A stretch of DNA of 32,077 bases from Bacteriovorax stolpii. Lineage in GTDB: Bacteria; Bdellovibrionota; Bacteriovoracia; Bacteriovoracales; Bacteriovoracaceae. Shown here one piece after another: positions 15,397-23,331 of the stretch. The stretch is from positions 1-32,077 of the forward strand of contig CAMAYW010000002.1 in the NCBI GenBank assembly GCA_945862475.1, given 5' to 3'. The notes beneath the pieces are model-generated. The model was not told the origin of the DNA. It saw only the letters and a program-made list of their open reading frames with translations, and made no database searches. The position numbers and the translations under genes are program-made. Position 1 is the first letter of the stretch. Every line of letters starts with the position of its first letter.

Positions 15397-16263
15397 ATGC
15401 TTAGAACTTTTTTATTTTTCTTTGGTTTTATTTCCATTCTTGCCGCCGACACTTCAAGCAATGAGGATTCATCTTTATCAGGAAGTTTTAAATATCCAGG
15501 CGAGACTCCCAAGTTGGTATCATTTTCAGTAAATTGGTTCGAGCGACATGGGATTGTAAGGGGCATTTATTCTGATAATTACTTTTCAAAGAGTGAAATC
15601 GTTTCAGGCGAGAATGGCCCAAATGGGGCCCATCTTATTGTTAATTTCCCGACTGAAAAATTTGGAACAAAATCCTTGGTCTTTTTTTTACCGCATCCAA
15701 TAAGTTCTAAAAACCTTGGTCAATCTTTAGGACTTGTGACAAGGGATCAACTTGGACGAGTCAAAGATTTAATCTCAGTTAATAACATTAAATTTGTTAA
15801 TTCTTTCAATACGGATATTCAGATGCAAGAGGAGAGTGAGTGCACGAGAGGATTTGGAGAAATTTCTGGATTTTGTGGTCTTTATGCTGGTCTCATCAGT
15901 GAGACAGAGGACAGAAGAAATATGTGCAATCTTCTCCTGAATGACGCTGTAAAATTAGAGCTAACGAAAGAAGGAGTTCTCTTTTTACATTTTGGGGAAG
16001 TGAATGAAATTCTTTCTAGTCCCGGTCACTTAATTGGGCGTATTCCTTTTAATCCTCAAAAAATGTCCGTTGATATCATGGGCCGTATTTGTGAACAAAT
16101 GGTGGGGGTGAAGTCCTCCACGGACTCATGTAAGATTGTTCATTTAAAAGGTAAGTTCTCTCATGAAAAGGAAATAAAAACGTTTAAAGGTACTTACAGG
16201 ATCTCAGAAGAGGGAACAAATAAAGATTGTCTTTATAAGCTCTCTCTTGAACGAAAAATTTAA
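15397..16263 (+). CDS. Secreted protein of unknown function
   Basis: 288 aa; AAGGGAG eight bases before the ATG fixes the start. The signal peptide MLRTFLFFFGFISILAA is cleaved before DTSSNED. The mature region is mostly beta-like and contains several cysteines in the second half (ECTRGFGEISGFCGLY around 148-163, then MC, IC, SC and DC), enough for two or three disulfides in the periplasm. Sequences such as LSGSFKYPGETPKLV and a later repeat-like LKGKFSHEKEIKTFKGTYR hint at two related beta domains. I do not recognise a family. The stop codon shares TTAA with the stop of the opposing zinc-cluster gene (4-nt convergent overlap). Confidence 0.8.
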   Translation: MLRTFLFFFGFISILAADTSSNEDSSLSGSFKYPGETPKLVSFSVNWFERHGIVRGIYSDNYFSKSEIVSGENGPNGAHLIVNFPTEKFGTKSLVFFLPHPISSKNLGQSLGLVTRDQLGRVKDLISVNNIKFVNSFNTDIQMQEESECTRGFGEISGFCGLYAGLISETEDRRNMCNLLLNDAVKLELTKEGVLFLHFGEVNEILSSPGHLIGRIPFNPQKMSVDIMGRICEQMVGVKSSTDSCKIVHLKGKFSHEKEIKTFKGTYRISEEGTNKDCLYKLSLERKI

Positions 16264-16751
16264 TACTCTCTGACTTCGGAGTGATCTATTTGGATAGGGA
16301 TTGCTGTAGCAGTAAAGATCGTTTTTTTATGGGAGCCTACAATAATTTTCCGATGAGTTACATGAACATCAAGTAGACAATTAAATCCATCTTCTACGGC
16401 AAAAAATGAAAGCCGCAATATGGCCTCATCTTTATCTTCACAGTCTTCAACTTTGTAAGGAAGCTCTTTTCTTTTGAGGTGACCCGTTTTTTTTGTTTCG
16501 TCTTTACTAAAGATAATAATCTCACGGGCCTTTTCCATGGTCTCTTCGTATTTTTGTAAGTCAGCACTTACTCCGAGATCAAAACATGGGCCACAGTAAA
16601 CGTTATGGGACAAACCTTTGGGAATTTTCCTTAAAAAAGAGAAAGATTCAGGACCCATAAAATGACCACAATTTTTGCATACATCTAGCTCGCAAACTCC
16701 ACATTTGAAATTTGCTTTTGGCTTTCGACATGTTGAACATATTGTTGTCAT
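16260..16751 (-). CDS. Zinc-cluster protein of unknown function, coupled to serA
   Basis: 163 aa. The first 65 residues hold four cysteine pairs (CSTC, CGVC, CKNC and CGPC) with nearby histidines (GHFMG), a tandem zinc-ribbon or B-box-like arrangement. The rest is a charged alpha/beta region (KKTGHLKRKELPYKVEDCEDKDEAIL cited only by position 92-117) with no motif I know. It is cytoplasmic by absence of a signal peptide. Its ATG overlaps the serA stop by one base (TAATG), so it is translated from the serA message. A role connected with serine synthesis is possible but not shown; it may just be a passenger gene. Confidence 0.8.
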   Translation of the reverse strand: MTTICSTCRKPKANFKCGVCELDVCKNCGHFMGPESFSFLRKIPKGLSHNVYCGPCFDLGVSADLQKYEETMEKAREIIIFSKDETKKTGHLKRKELPYKVEDCEDKDEAILRLSFFAVEDGFNCLLDVHVTHRKIIVGSHKKTIFTATAIPIQIDHSEVREY

Positions 16752-17965
16752 TAAGAAACTACTCTTGTTCTTATAGAACGTTTTAGTTTGGCAATTTCAT
16801 CAGAAAGATTCGAGGCATGATCGGAGTGAACATCCATCACAAGATAACCAATCTCATTATCAGTTGAAAGGAACTGACCTTCAATATTAGCTCCCGCCTT
16901 AGAAATGATCGTATTAATTTCACCCAACACACCCGGCTCATTTCTGTGAACATTAAGAATTCGTGAGGTCCCTTTTTTCAGAGGAAGATCAACGTTTGGA
17001 AAATTTACAGCACCGGATGAAGATCCAATTTTTAAATATCTTCTGAAGCTTTCTGCAACTTCTACTCCGATCGCCTTTTGTGCCTCTTCTGTGCTTCCCC
17101 CGATATGAGGAGTGAGAATTACATTATTTAATCCTTGCAAAGGAGAAACAAATGACTCTTTATTCGAAGCCGGCTCCACCGGAAAAACATCGATCGCACA
17201 ACCCGCGATATGTTTAGATTTTAGAGCTTCAACAAGGGCTTCAATCACAACAACTGTTCCACGAGAAGCATTGATTAGGTACGAGCCCTTCTTCATTATG
17301 GCGAACTCTTTTGGACCAATCATATTCATTGTCTCTGGAATTTCTGGAACGTGGAGAGTGACAAAATCAGCTTGAGTTAATAGCTCATCAAGAGAAGTCA
17401 TAGCCTTTGCATTTCCGAGTGGAAGTTTTTTTACGGCATCATAAAAGATGACCTGAAGTCCCATACTTTCAGCGAGGATACTCACTTGACTCCCAATATG
17501 GCCATAACCAACGATACCTAAGATTTTGCCTCTCACTTCTTTGGAGCCTTCAGCGGATTTTACCCATTCACCTTTATGAGCTTTATTATTTCGATCTCCA
17601 AGTTGCCTTGAAAGCGCAATCATTTCAGCAATAACAAGTTCTGCAACACTTCTTGTGTTGGAATGGGGAGCATTGAAAACAGCGATGCCTTTTTTTCTGG
17701 CACTAACGAGATCAATTTGGTTCGTTCCAATACAGAATGCACCAATTGTGAGTAAGTTATCTGAATATTCAAGAATTTTTGATGTGATTTCAGTCTTAGA
17801 TCTTATACCGAGAGCAGAGTAATGGGGAATAAGCTTAATCAGTTCATCCTCAGTTGGAGCATGGGTGATGAGATCCACATGATAACCATGGCCTTCGAGC
17901 ATGTCTTTGGCTATTGGGTGGATATTTTCTACGAGAAGGATGCTTGGTTTGTTTAGTTGATTCAT
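16751..17965 (-). CDS. serA: D-3-phosphoglycerate dehydrogenase, ACT-domain (E. coli type)
   Basis: 404 aa, close to E. coli SerA (410). It oxidises 3-phosphoglycerate to 3-phosphohydroxypyruvate with NAD+, the first step of serine synthesis. Seen in order: GIRSKTEIT (53-61), Rossmann GYGHIG (153-158), catalytic R235 in NASRGT, E264 in FPVEP and H287 in LTPHIGGS. A C-terminal ACT domain (about 335-404, HRNEPGVLGEIN) would bind serine for feedback inhibition. The intervening domain of long SerA forms is absent, as in E. coli. The initiation site has no strong ribosome binding site. The next gene on the strand overlaps by one base. Confidence 0.95.
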   Translation of the reverse strand: MNQLNKPSILLVENIHPIAKDMLEGHGYHVDLITHAPTEDELIKLIPHYSALGIRSKTEITSKILEYSDNLLTIGAFCIGTNQIDLVSARKKGIAVFNAPHSNTRSVAELVIAEMIALSRQLGDRNNKAHKGEWVKSAEGSKEVRGKILGIVGYGHIGSQVSILAESMGLQVIFYDAVKKLPLGNAKAMTSLDELLTQADFVTLHVPEIPETMNMIGPKEFAIMKKGSYLINASRGTVVVIEALVEALKSKHIAGCAIDVFPVEPASNKESFVSPLQGLNNVILTPHIGGSTEEAQKAIGVEVAESFRRYLKIGSSSGAVNFPNVDLPLKKGTSRILNVHRNEPGVLGEINTIISKAGANIEGQFLSTDNEIGYLVMDVHSDHASNLSDEIAKLKRSIRTRVVS

Positions 17966-18091
17966 ATTACAATTCTAGTTAAAAAAAACAGTTTCAAATA
18001 GAATTTTCGCTCGTGAATGGAAGAAAATTAAGCCGCGTCACAATAATTAACTGACAGAGCTCAGCGGGCATTAAACCATTAAGGATAAAAA

Positions 18092-19015
18092 ATGGACCAC
18101 ATCCAACAAACCATAAACGAAATATTCCATAAGCATTTGAGCAATAGAGAGGGGTCTCCTGCAACTTACATTCCGGAACTTGCGAAGGCCCGTCCAGAGC
18201 ATTTTTCAATTGTTGTAACAACTGTGAATGGCGAAGTTTTTAGTGTCGGGGATTCAGAAATCTACTTTAGTATGCAATCAACTTCGAAACCTTTCACTTA
18301 CGGTATGGTGTTGCAAGACTTGGGCAGGGTCTTTGTTATGTCTAAAGTAGGGGTAGAGCCTACTGGTGAAGCGTTCAACTCTATTGTGGAGCTCGAAAAA
18401 AATACTCATCGTCCATACAATCCCATGATTAATTCTGGTGCCATTGCGATTAGTAGTTTTATTCGTGGTCAAAGTTTTGAAGATCGATTAACGAATATGA
18501 AAGATTTTTTTAGTCTTTTTTTAGGTCGATCTATTGGAGTTGATGAAAATATTTTTGAATCGGAGAAAAACACGGCCCATCGTAACCGATCTATCGCCCA
18601 CCTCTTAAAACATTTTGGAATTATTGAAGGAAAAATTGAGGATGCCCTTGATTTATATTTTAAGCAATGTTCGTTTAGTCTTAATTCATTAGATATGTCA
18701 CTTATGGCCGCGACACTTGCAAATTCTGGTATCAATCCTAAAACAAAAATAAGATCTATAAATAAAGAATATGTGGGAGATATTTTAAGTCTAATGTTTA
18801 CCTGTGGCATGTATGATACCTCAGGGAAATGGGCCTACTCAGTTGGAATTCCTGCCAAAAGCGGAGTCAGTGGAGCTATTTTTGGAGTTATCCCTGGAGT
18901 CATGGGAATTGCCGTCTATTCACCGTCAATAAATGAACATGGGCACTCTGTAAGAGGAGTTAAGGTTTTTCAAGATTTATCAAAAGAATTAAATTTAAGT
19001 ATTTTTAGAAAATAA
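18092..19015 (+). CDS. glsA: Glutaminase (serine-dependent, GlsA/YbaS family)
   Basis: 307 aa, the family's standard length. AAGGAT precedes the ATG at good spacing. The penicillin-binding-protein-like active site is clear: S63-x-x-K66 in MQSTSKPFTYG, NPMINSGAI about 50 residues later, and the C-terminal PAKSGVSGAIFGV with the conserved KSG. The enzyme hydrolyses glutamine to glutamate and ammonia in the cytoplasm, providing nitrogen, glutamate or acid resistance. It is divergent from serA with 126 bp between; both concern amino-acid metabolism but no shared operator is visible. SWIB gene 2 follows 61 bp later under its own promoter. Confidence 0.94.
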   Translation: MDHIQQTINEIFHKHLSNREGSPATYIPELAKARPEHFSIVVTTVNGEVFSVGDSEIYFSMQSTSKPFTYGMVLQDLGRVFVMSKVGVEPTGEAFNSIVELEKNTHRPYNPMINSGAIAISSFIRGQSFEDRLTNMKDFFSLFLGRSIGVDENIFESEKNTAHRNRSIAHLLKHFGIIEGKIEDALDLYFKQCSFSLNSLDMSLMAATLANSGINPKTKIRSINKEYVGDILSLMFTCGMYDTSGKWAYSVGIPAKSGVSGAIFGVIPGVMGIAVYSPSINEHGHSVRGVKVFQDLSKELNLSIFRK

Positions 19016-19019
19016 GAAT

Positions 19020-19048
19020 TTGTTGCAATAAAGTAATTAATCTATAAA
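19020..19048 (+). promoter_or_regulatory. Promoter candidate for SWIB gene 2
   Basis: TTGTTG (19020-19025), a 17-bp spacer, and TATAAA (19043-19048) fit a housekeeping sigma promoter with a poor -35 and good -10. Transcription would start near 19055, giving a leader of about 22 nt that contains ACGGAGG before the ATG at 19077. Confidence 0.45.
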
Positions 19049-19076
19049 ACTATTTCTACACACACGGAGGGTATTT

Positions 19077-19361
19077 ATGGAAAACACACAAGAGACAACA
19101 AAGAAAACTTCTCGTAAACCAAACGAAGCCTTTATGAAAGCACTCACTCCATCAGCTGAGCTTGCTGCAGTTATTGGTAATAATCCAGTTGCGAGAACAG
19201 AAGCTGTTAAGCAAATTTGGGATTACATCAAATCAAACAATCTTCAGAATCCAAAAAACAAAAGAAACATTTTAGCTGATGCTAAACTAAGTAAAGTTTT
19301 TGGGAAAGATGAAGTGACTATGTTTGAATTGACTGGTCTTCTTGGAAAGCACCTTAATTAA
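19077..19361 (+). CDS. SWIB/MDM2-domain protein, short form
   Basis: 94 aa preceded by CGGAGG. It is a paralogue of the protein at 14867: the SWIB domain (about 13-94) shares RKPNxAFMxAxTPSAELAAVIG, LQNPKNKRNILAD and KLSKVFG. The N-terminal Lys/Ala tail is replaced by a short MENTQETTKKTS. The domain without the DNA-binding tail suggests it could pair or compete with the tailed form, or bind a protein partner. It has its own promoter candidate and a strong terminator, so it is monocistronic. Confidence 0.93.
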   Translation: MENTQETTKKTSRKPNEAFMKALTPSAELAAVIGNNPVARTEAVKQIWDYIKSNNLQNPKNKRNILADAKLSKVFGKDEVTMFELTGLLGKHLN

Positions 19362-19375
19362 GTTCCTATCTTCAT

Positions 19376-19400
19376 GGGGCCTTTGGGCCCCTTTTTTTTT
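19376..19400 (+). terminator. Rho-independent terminator of SWIB gene 2
   Basis: A 6-bp GC stem GGGGCC (19376-19381) / GGCCCC (19386-19391) with loop TTTG is followed by nine T. It isolates the AAA+ cluster that starts at 19520 from upstream read-through. Confidence 0.92.
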
Positions 19401-19519
19401 GCCATAATATTTGGCATTTGAATTTGATGATTCTCTTATATTTTTCATAAAATCAATCACCTAGCTAGTCAATGAATCATTTTGCTCAAGAATATAGGTA
19501 TTTTCTACGATAATACTAT

Positions 19520-20602
19520 ATGCAAAGTTTTGGGCGTCTCCAGAATATTTATATTGTACTAGGTTTGGCATTTCTTATCATTTCCTTTGCTAGGCTCGGT
19601 CCATGGTTTTTAACTCCCTGGGGTTTAACCTGCCTTACTTTGGGAGCGAGTTTCTTTGCTTACTTAAGATGGAAAGTATTGAGTCGTCAAATGAGTCCCG
19701 AAACTCGGGGAGACTTGAAAATAATTAAAGCTGCAGATATTCAAACAATTAAACCCTGGCTGTTTAAAAATATAATCGGTCAGGGAGCTAGCATTCACTC
19801 TATTCTCCAAATTCTTAAACGTAATGTTGAAATGATTGATGGCCATCGACATTTAGGAAGCTATTTACTAGTGGGTCCCACAGGAACTGGCAAAACATTC
19901 TTTGCACAACTTCTTTCGGAGGGGCTCTATGGCCGAGGGAGTTTATTGAAAATTGCTATGAATCAATCTGGAATGAGTGGAGAAAAAATAATTGAAATTA
20001 TTCTAGTCTCTTTAAAAAAAGATCCCTATAGAGTTTTACTACTTGATGAAATAGATAAGGCACCAAAAGAAGTGCACGCCAGTCTGTACCACCTTTTAGA
20101 GAGTGGTCAATTGATGGATTCTCTCACTGGTGAGTGGTTTCATTGTCCTGGTTTAGTTATTATTGCAACTACAAATGCAGCCTCCCATTCTAAAGAAGCT
20201 GCTCAAGATGCTCAAAAAAATCACTATGGTTTATTAGATCATGTGGCATCAAATTCAACCATGGATAAGGCCTTACTTTCAAGGTTTGATGGTCTCTTCT
20301 GGTTTGGTCCGATAAGTGTTGTGGATATTGCTCATATTGGTCTCTTACAAGTCGCTAGTTATTATCGGCAACATGGGATTGATGTAAATTATCTTTGTGC
20401 TGAGTCCATTGTTGATATCGTAAAAGAGAATCAGAGATTTAGAGAATTTGGCATTCGTCAGCTTATTCAAGTCGTAAGGCATAAATCAGATCCGATCATT
20501 CAACAAGCAAAGAATAATGGTTGGAAAGAAGTTGATATTATAACAGATGGTCGAGGTAATTTTATTCCTCAAATTACCAGAAAAAAGAAAATGGCTGCAT
20601 GA
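19520..20602 (+). CDS. Membrane-anchored Clp-type AAA+ ATPase lacking the pore loop
   Basis: 360 aa. Two N-terminal membrane helices (about 8-25 and 33-50) are followed by one AAA+ module of the ClpB/ClpX type (AAA_2): Walker A GPTGTGKT (119-126), Walker B LLLDEID (173-179), sensor 1 N219 in ATTNA, arginine finger R255 in LLSRFDG and sensor 2 R313 in FGIRQL. No N-domain or D1 domain is present. Compared with Clp D2, the stretch between the second strand (KIAMNQSGMSGEK) and Walker B is shortened and has no GYVG pore loop. The stop overlaps the next ATG (ATGA). An in-frame stop three codons upstream fixes the start; no ribosome binding site is visible, so the mRNA may be leaderless. Probable assembly/remodelling partner of the next two genes. 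Confidence 0.85.
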   Translation: MQSFGRLQNIYIVLGLAFLIISFARLGPWFLTPWGLTCLTLGASFFAYLRWKVLSRQMSPETRGDLKIIKAADIQTIKPWLFKNIIGQGASIHSILQILKRNVEMIDGHRHLGSYLLVGPTGTGKTFFAQLLSEGLYGRGSLLKIAMNQSGMSGEKIIEIILVSLKKDPYRVLLLDEIDKAPKEVHASLYHLLESGQLMDSLTGEWFHCPGLVIIATTNAASHSKEAAQDAQKNHYGLLDHVASNSTMDKALLSRFDGLFWFGPISVVDIAHIGLLQVASYYRQHGIDVNYLCAESIVDIVKENQRFREFGIRQLIQVVRHKSDPIIQQAKNNGWKEVDIITDGRGNFIPQITRKKKMAA

Positions 20603-21606
20603 GTCGTATCTGGAAAGATAAAATTTTCATCATTTGCGTGTTGGTCGCTTCAATGTCTGCTATAGGCCTCTTTGCAAAATTAATCCCATCAATTAAGTGG
20701 GATTCTTTTTCACATAATTCCTCTCAACCTATTACAACACCCCCGCCAACATCACAACCAACAACACCTCCCTCTAGTGATTTAAAGTCGGTCCTCAGAA
20801 CCAATTTCCCGGCAGCATTTAAAAAAAGATCAGGATTTATGAATAAAGCAGCTACTGTTAAGCTTAGGCCAAAAGCTGGGGGCAATGAATGGAGTGTTGG
20901 AAATGGACTAGAGTTTGATAGTAGTGACTTAGATACCGTTATTTTTAATGCGATTGCCGGAGATAGTGTTCGCATTTCGCCGGGGACCTATGAATTTTCT
21001 ATGAATAAGGCATTTAAAAAAATTCATTTGATTGGGGCTGAGGGAGTTACCTTAGAAATTAAAAAGAATGAATCTCTTCTTTCCTATCAAGATTCACTTC
21101 AAATTGAGAATGTTTATATCAAATTCTTAGAATTGGCTCAAAGTAGTTCTCTTTTTTTAACCGATAGTGCGCAACTCATTTTAAAACAGTGTAAAGTTGA
21201 TGCAAGTCATTTTCATTTTACTCTTACTGATAATACCAAAGTGGAAGCATATGAGTCCAAATTTATTGGAGTCAGCTTTAGGTTGAATGATTCTTCAGCT
21301 CTAACATTAGAAGATAGTTATCTTGAAAAAGATGATAAGTTTATAATCATGAGTAACTTTAGTTCTTTAAAAATGAATAGAACCCATTTCACTCGTTTCT
21401 CTGATTCCGCTATTTATAACTTTTCTCGTCATACGAGCCTCAAGGCCTATGACATAAAAATTGAGAATGGTGACTATGCTTTTGGAGGTAGTGAGATGGA
21501 TTCTAATGATGTCTCCCATAGTTCTTTTTCAAAGTTACAAGCCTTAACCACGAGTAAAATAAAAATTAATTGTACCATGTGTGAAATGTCTGAAATCCAA
21601 CGATAG
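20599..21606 (+). CDS. Membrane-anchored right-handed beta-helix protein
   Basis: 335 aa. One N-terminal membrane helix (about 8-28), then a Pro/Thr/Ser-rich flexible linker (about 42-60, PITTPPPTSQPTTPPSS), then a pectate-lyase-like right-handed beta-helix. The helix has the entry motif RISPGTYEF and regularly spaced short strands ending in S/T/N turns (LFLTDSAQLILKQCKV, TKVEAYESKF, ALTLEDSYLE). A CxxC (C325, C328) sits close to the C-terminus. No catalytic residues of polysaccharide lyases are evident. The start overlaps the stop of the upstream AAA+ gene; the downstream AAA+ gene starts 9 bp after its end. The helix-linker-solenoid design suggests a periplasmic scaffold or sensor linked to the cytoplasmic ATPases. 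Confidence 0.75.
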   Translation: MSRIWKDKIFIICVLVASMSAIGLFAKLIPSIKWDSFSHNSSQPITTPPPTSQPTTPPSSDLKSVLRTNFPAAFKKRSGFMNKAATVKLRPKAGGNEWSVGNGLEFDSSDLDTVIFNAIAGDSVRISPGTYEFSMNKAFKKIHLIGAEGVTLEIKKNESLLSYQDSLQIENVYIKFLELAQSSSLFLTDSAQLILKQCKVDASHFHFTLTDNTKVEAYESKFIGVSFRLNDSSALTLEDSYLEKDDKFIIMSNFSSLKMNRTHFTRFSDSAIYNFSRHTSLKAYDIKIENGDYAFGGSEMDSNDVSHSSFSKLQALTTSKIKINCTMCEMSEIQR

Positions 21607-21615
21607 GAAAAATTT

Positions 21616-22605
21616 ATGATTGATGATCCAAAAAAATTAACAAATTGGGAAGCTCTGGAATCCATGCTCAGCCAAGAAGATCATGGAAAAGGGCGAGACA
21701 TCAATGAAGATGAATTTGTCAAACATTGTCTCACGAAGGTGAAAGGACAAGATCAGGTTGTTAAAGATGTTTGCCAGCTTATTACTCTTGAATGGTATAA
21801 GAGCGAAAGAAGAAGACCCGTTGCAAATCTTCTATTCCTTGGACCTACAGGGACCGGTAAAACAGAACTTGCTAAGGCGATCTCATCTTTTCTTTTTCAA
21901 GATGAAAAATCTCTTTTAAGATTTGATTGTTCAGAGTTCACTGGTTCCCACTCGAAGGATAGACTCGTGGGTCCTCCTCCAGGATACGTCGGAGCAACAG
22001 ATGGTGGTCAATTAACAAGACCCATGATGTCTCAACCCAAGCGCGTGATTCTTTTTGATGAGATTGAAAAATCCCATAGCTCTGTTTTTGATCTTTTCCT
22101 TCAAATGATGGGTGAGGGAAGATTAACAGATCAAGGCTCAGGAGTCACAGCCGATTTTACTCAAAGTGTAATCATAATGACTTCAAACTCTCTGGCAGAT
22201 AGGATCACAAATCTCAAAGGCCAGTTTGATGATCCCTATGAAAGAACGAATGCTGTTAAAGGAGCTCTCGCCGATTCTCAGGTCTTTAGACCGGAAATTT
22301 TAGGACGAATTGACAGAGTTTCCATTTTTGATCCCTTGAAAGGTATTATCATGGCAGAAATTGCAATACTAAAAATCTCTAAGCTTGCTTCGGACTATGG
22401 ACTTTCTATGGAGTTCGTTGCTCCAGAGGCAGTTATGGATGTGCTTTTGAAGAATAAAAAAATAAGTCGTTTTGGTGTTCGTGAATTAGAACGAATTGTA
22501 TTTGATCTCTTTGCATCAGAATTAGCAAAAATCAAAAGAGAGGGAGCGAAGAAAGCAAGGGTGGATGTTTCTCCAGATGGGAAATTCGTTATTAAACGAG
22601 TTTAA
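21616..22605 (+). CDS. Stand-alone ClpB-D2-like AAA+ ATPase
   Basis: 329 aa, soluble; TAGGA precedes the ATG at good distance. It corresponds to the second ATPase ring of ClpA/ClpB alone: Walker A GPTGTGKT (76-83), substrate pore loop GYVG (123-126) in GPPPGYVGATDGGQLT, Walker B ILFDEIEK (145-152), sensor 1 N191, arginine finger R231 in GRID, sensor 2 R289 in RFGVRE and a Clp small domain. No N-terminal domain, D1, middle domain or ClpP-binding loop is present, so a general chaperone or protease role is unlikely. It lies 9 bp after the beta-helix gene and is the third gene of the trio. All unfolding motifs are intact, so it may thread a partner protein. Confidence 0.88.
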   Translation: MIDDPKKLTNWEALESMLSQEDHGKGRDINEDEFVKHCLTKVKGQDQVVKDVCQLITLEWYKSERRRPVANLLFLGPTGTGKTELAKAISSFLFQDEKSLLRFDCSEFTGSHSKDRLVGPPPGYVGATDGGQLTRPMMSQPKRVILFDEIEKSHSSVFDLFLQMMGEGRLTDQGSGVTADFTQSVIIMTSNSLADRITNLKGQFDDPYERTNAVKGALADSQVFRPEILGRIDRVSIFDPLKGIIMAEIAILKISKLASDYGLSMEFVAPEAVMDVLLKNKKISRFGVRELERIVFDLFASELAKIKREGAKKARVDVSPDGKFVIKRV

Positions 22606-23258
22606 TCTTTGTGCATTTTAATTAGTTCTCCATTAGCACCATAAACTTCGTAACCTTTTTCATACATCAAGACGATAATACTTTCTGTCGATTGATTGAT
22701 AATATTTCTTGCAGCCTCTGCCTTGGGATCTATTGCTGAGCCGATTAGAATATGAGAAAGAATTATTCCGTTCTCATCAATCCAATGGACGTCATGCCCA
22801 TCAATGTGGCATCTGGTTAAAATACCTTTATATAATCCAAGTTCTGCCATCGGGGAGTCTAGGTCACTTGAGTTAAGATGTTTCGTTATAGCGGCTTTTG
22901 CTCTTTCCTGTTTTGTTTGTTTTTCTTCAACAGATACATTTTTGTGATCGTGTGTCTTATCATCTAAACTATCTTCATGGTGCTGATCATCAGTGATGGC
23001 CAAAACGCTTGCCACGAGTTCAGATTTATTTTCTGTAACTTTCGCTATCTCCGGAGATTGCTTAGGGGTTAAATTTTTATACGCCATCGCTCCAACTCCA
23101 CCTAAAAAGAGTAAGACGAGACCAGCAGCAAGATAATTTTTAAAATGAGAGGTTGGTTTTTTTTTATCCAAGGGGATATAAGCTTGTCCGGGTCCCGCTA
23201 CCGAAGAACTTTGATGATTTTTATTTTGTTTAGCCTCTGGTGAATTTTTTGGTTCCAT
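22602..23258 (-). CDS. Single-TM protein with His/Asp-rich segment, unknown function
   Basis: 218 aa from the ATG at 23258, chosen because TTAGGA lies six bases upstream; an in-frame ATG at 23285 has no such site. A polar cytoplasmic N-terminus (about 40 aa, KNSPEAKQNKNHQ) precedes one membrane helix (about 40-61, YLAAGLVLLFLGG). A charged periplasmic region follows, including a His/Asp-rich run (DDQHHEDSLDDKTHDHKN) that could bind metal. A C-terminal compact domain contains CHIDGHDVHWIDENGIIL and ends MHKD. I do not recognise a family. It converges on the AAA+ gene with a shared TTAA stop. Confidence 0.75.
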   Translation of the reverse strand: MEPKNSPEAKQNKNHQSSSVAGPGQAYIPLDKKKPTSHFKNYLAAGLVLLFLGGVGAMAYKNLTPKQSPEIAKVTENKSELVASVLAITDDQHHEDSLDDKTHDHKNVSVEEKQTKQERAKAAITKHLNSSDLDSPMAELGLYKGILTRCHIDGHDVHWIDENGIILSHILIGSAIDPKAEAARNIINQSTESIIVLMYEKGYEVYGANGELIKMHKD

Positions 23259-23331
23259 GAAATATCCTAATTTATTTTCTTTCATTAATTCTATATCAAG
23301 ACGTCGTTATTGAAATAGGCGATAATGGCTC

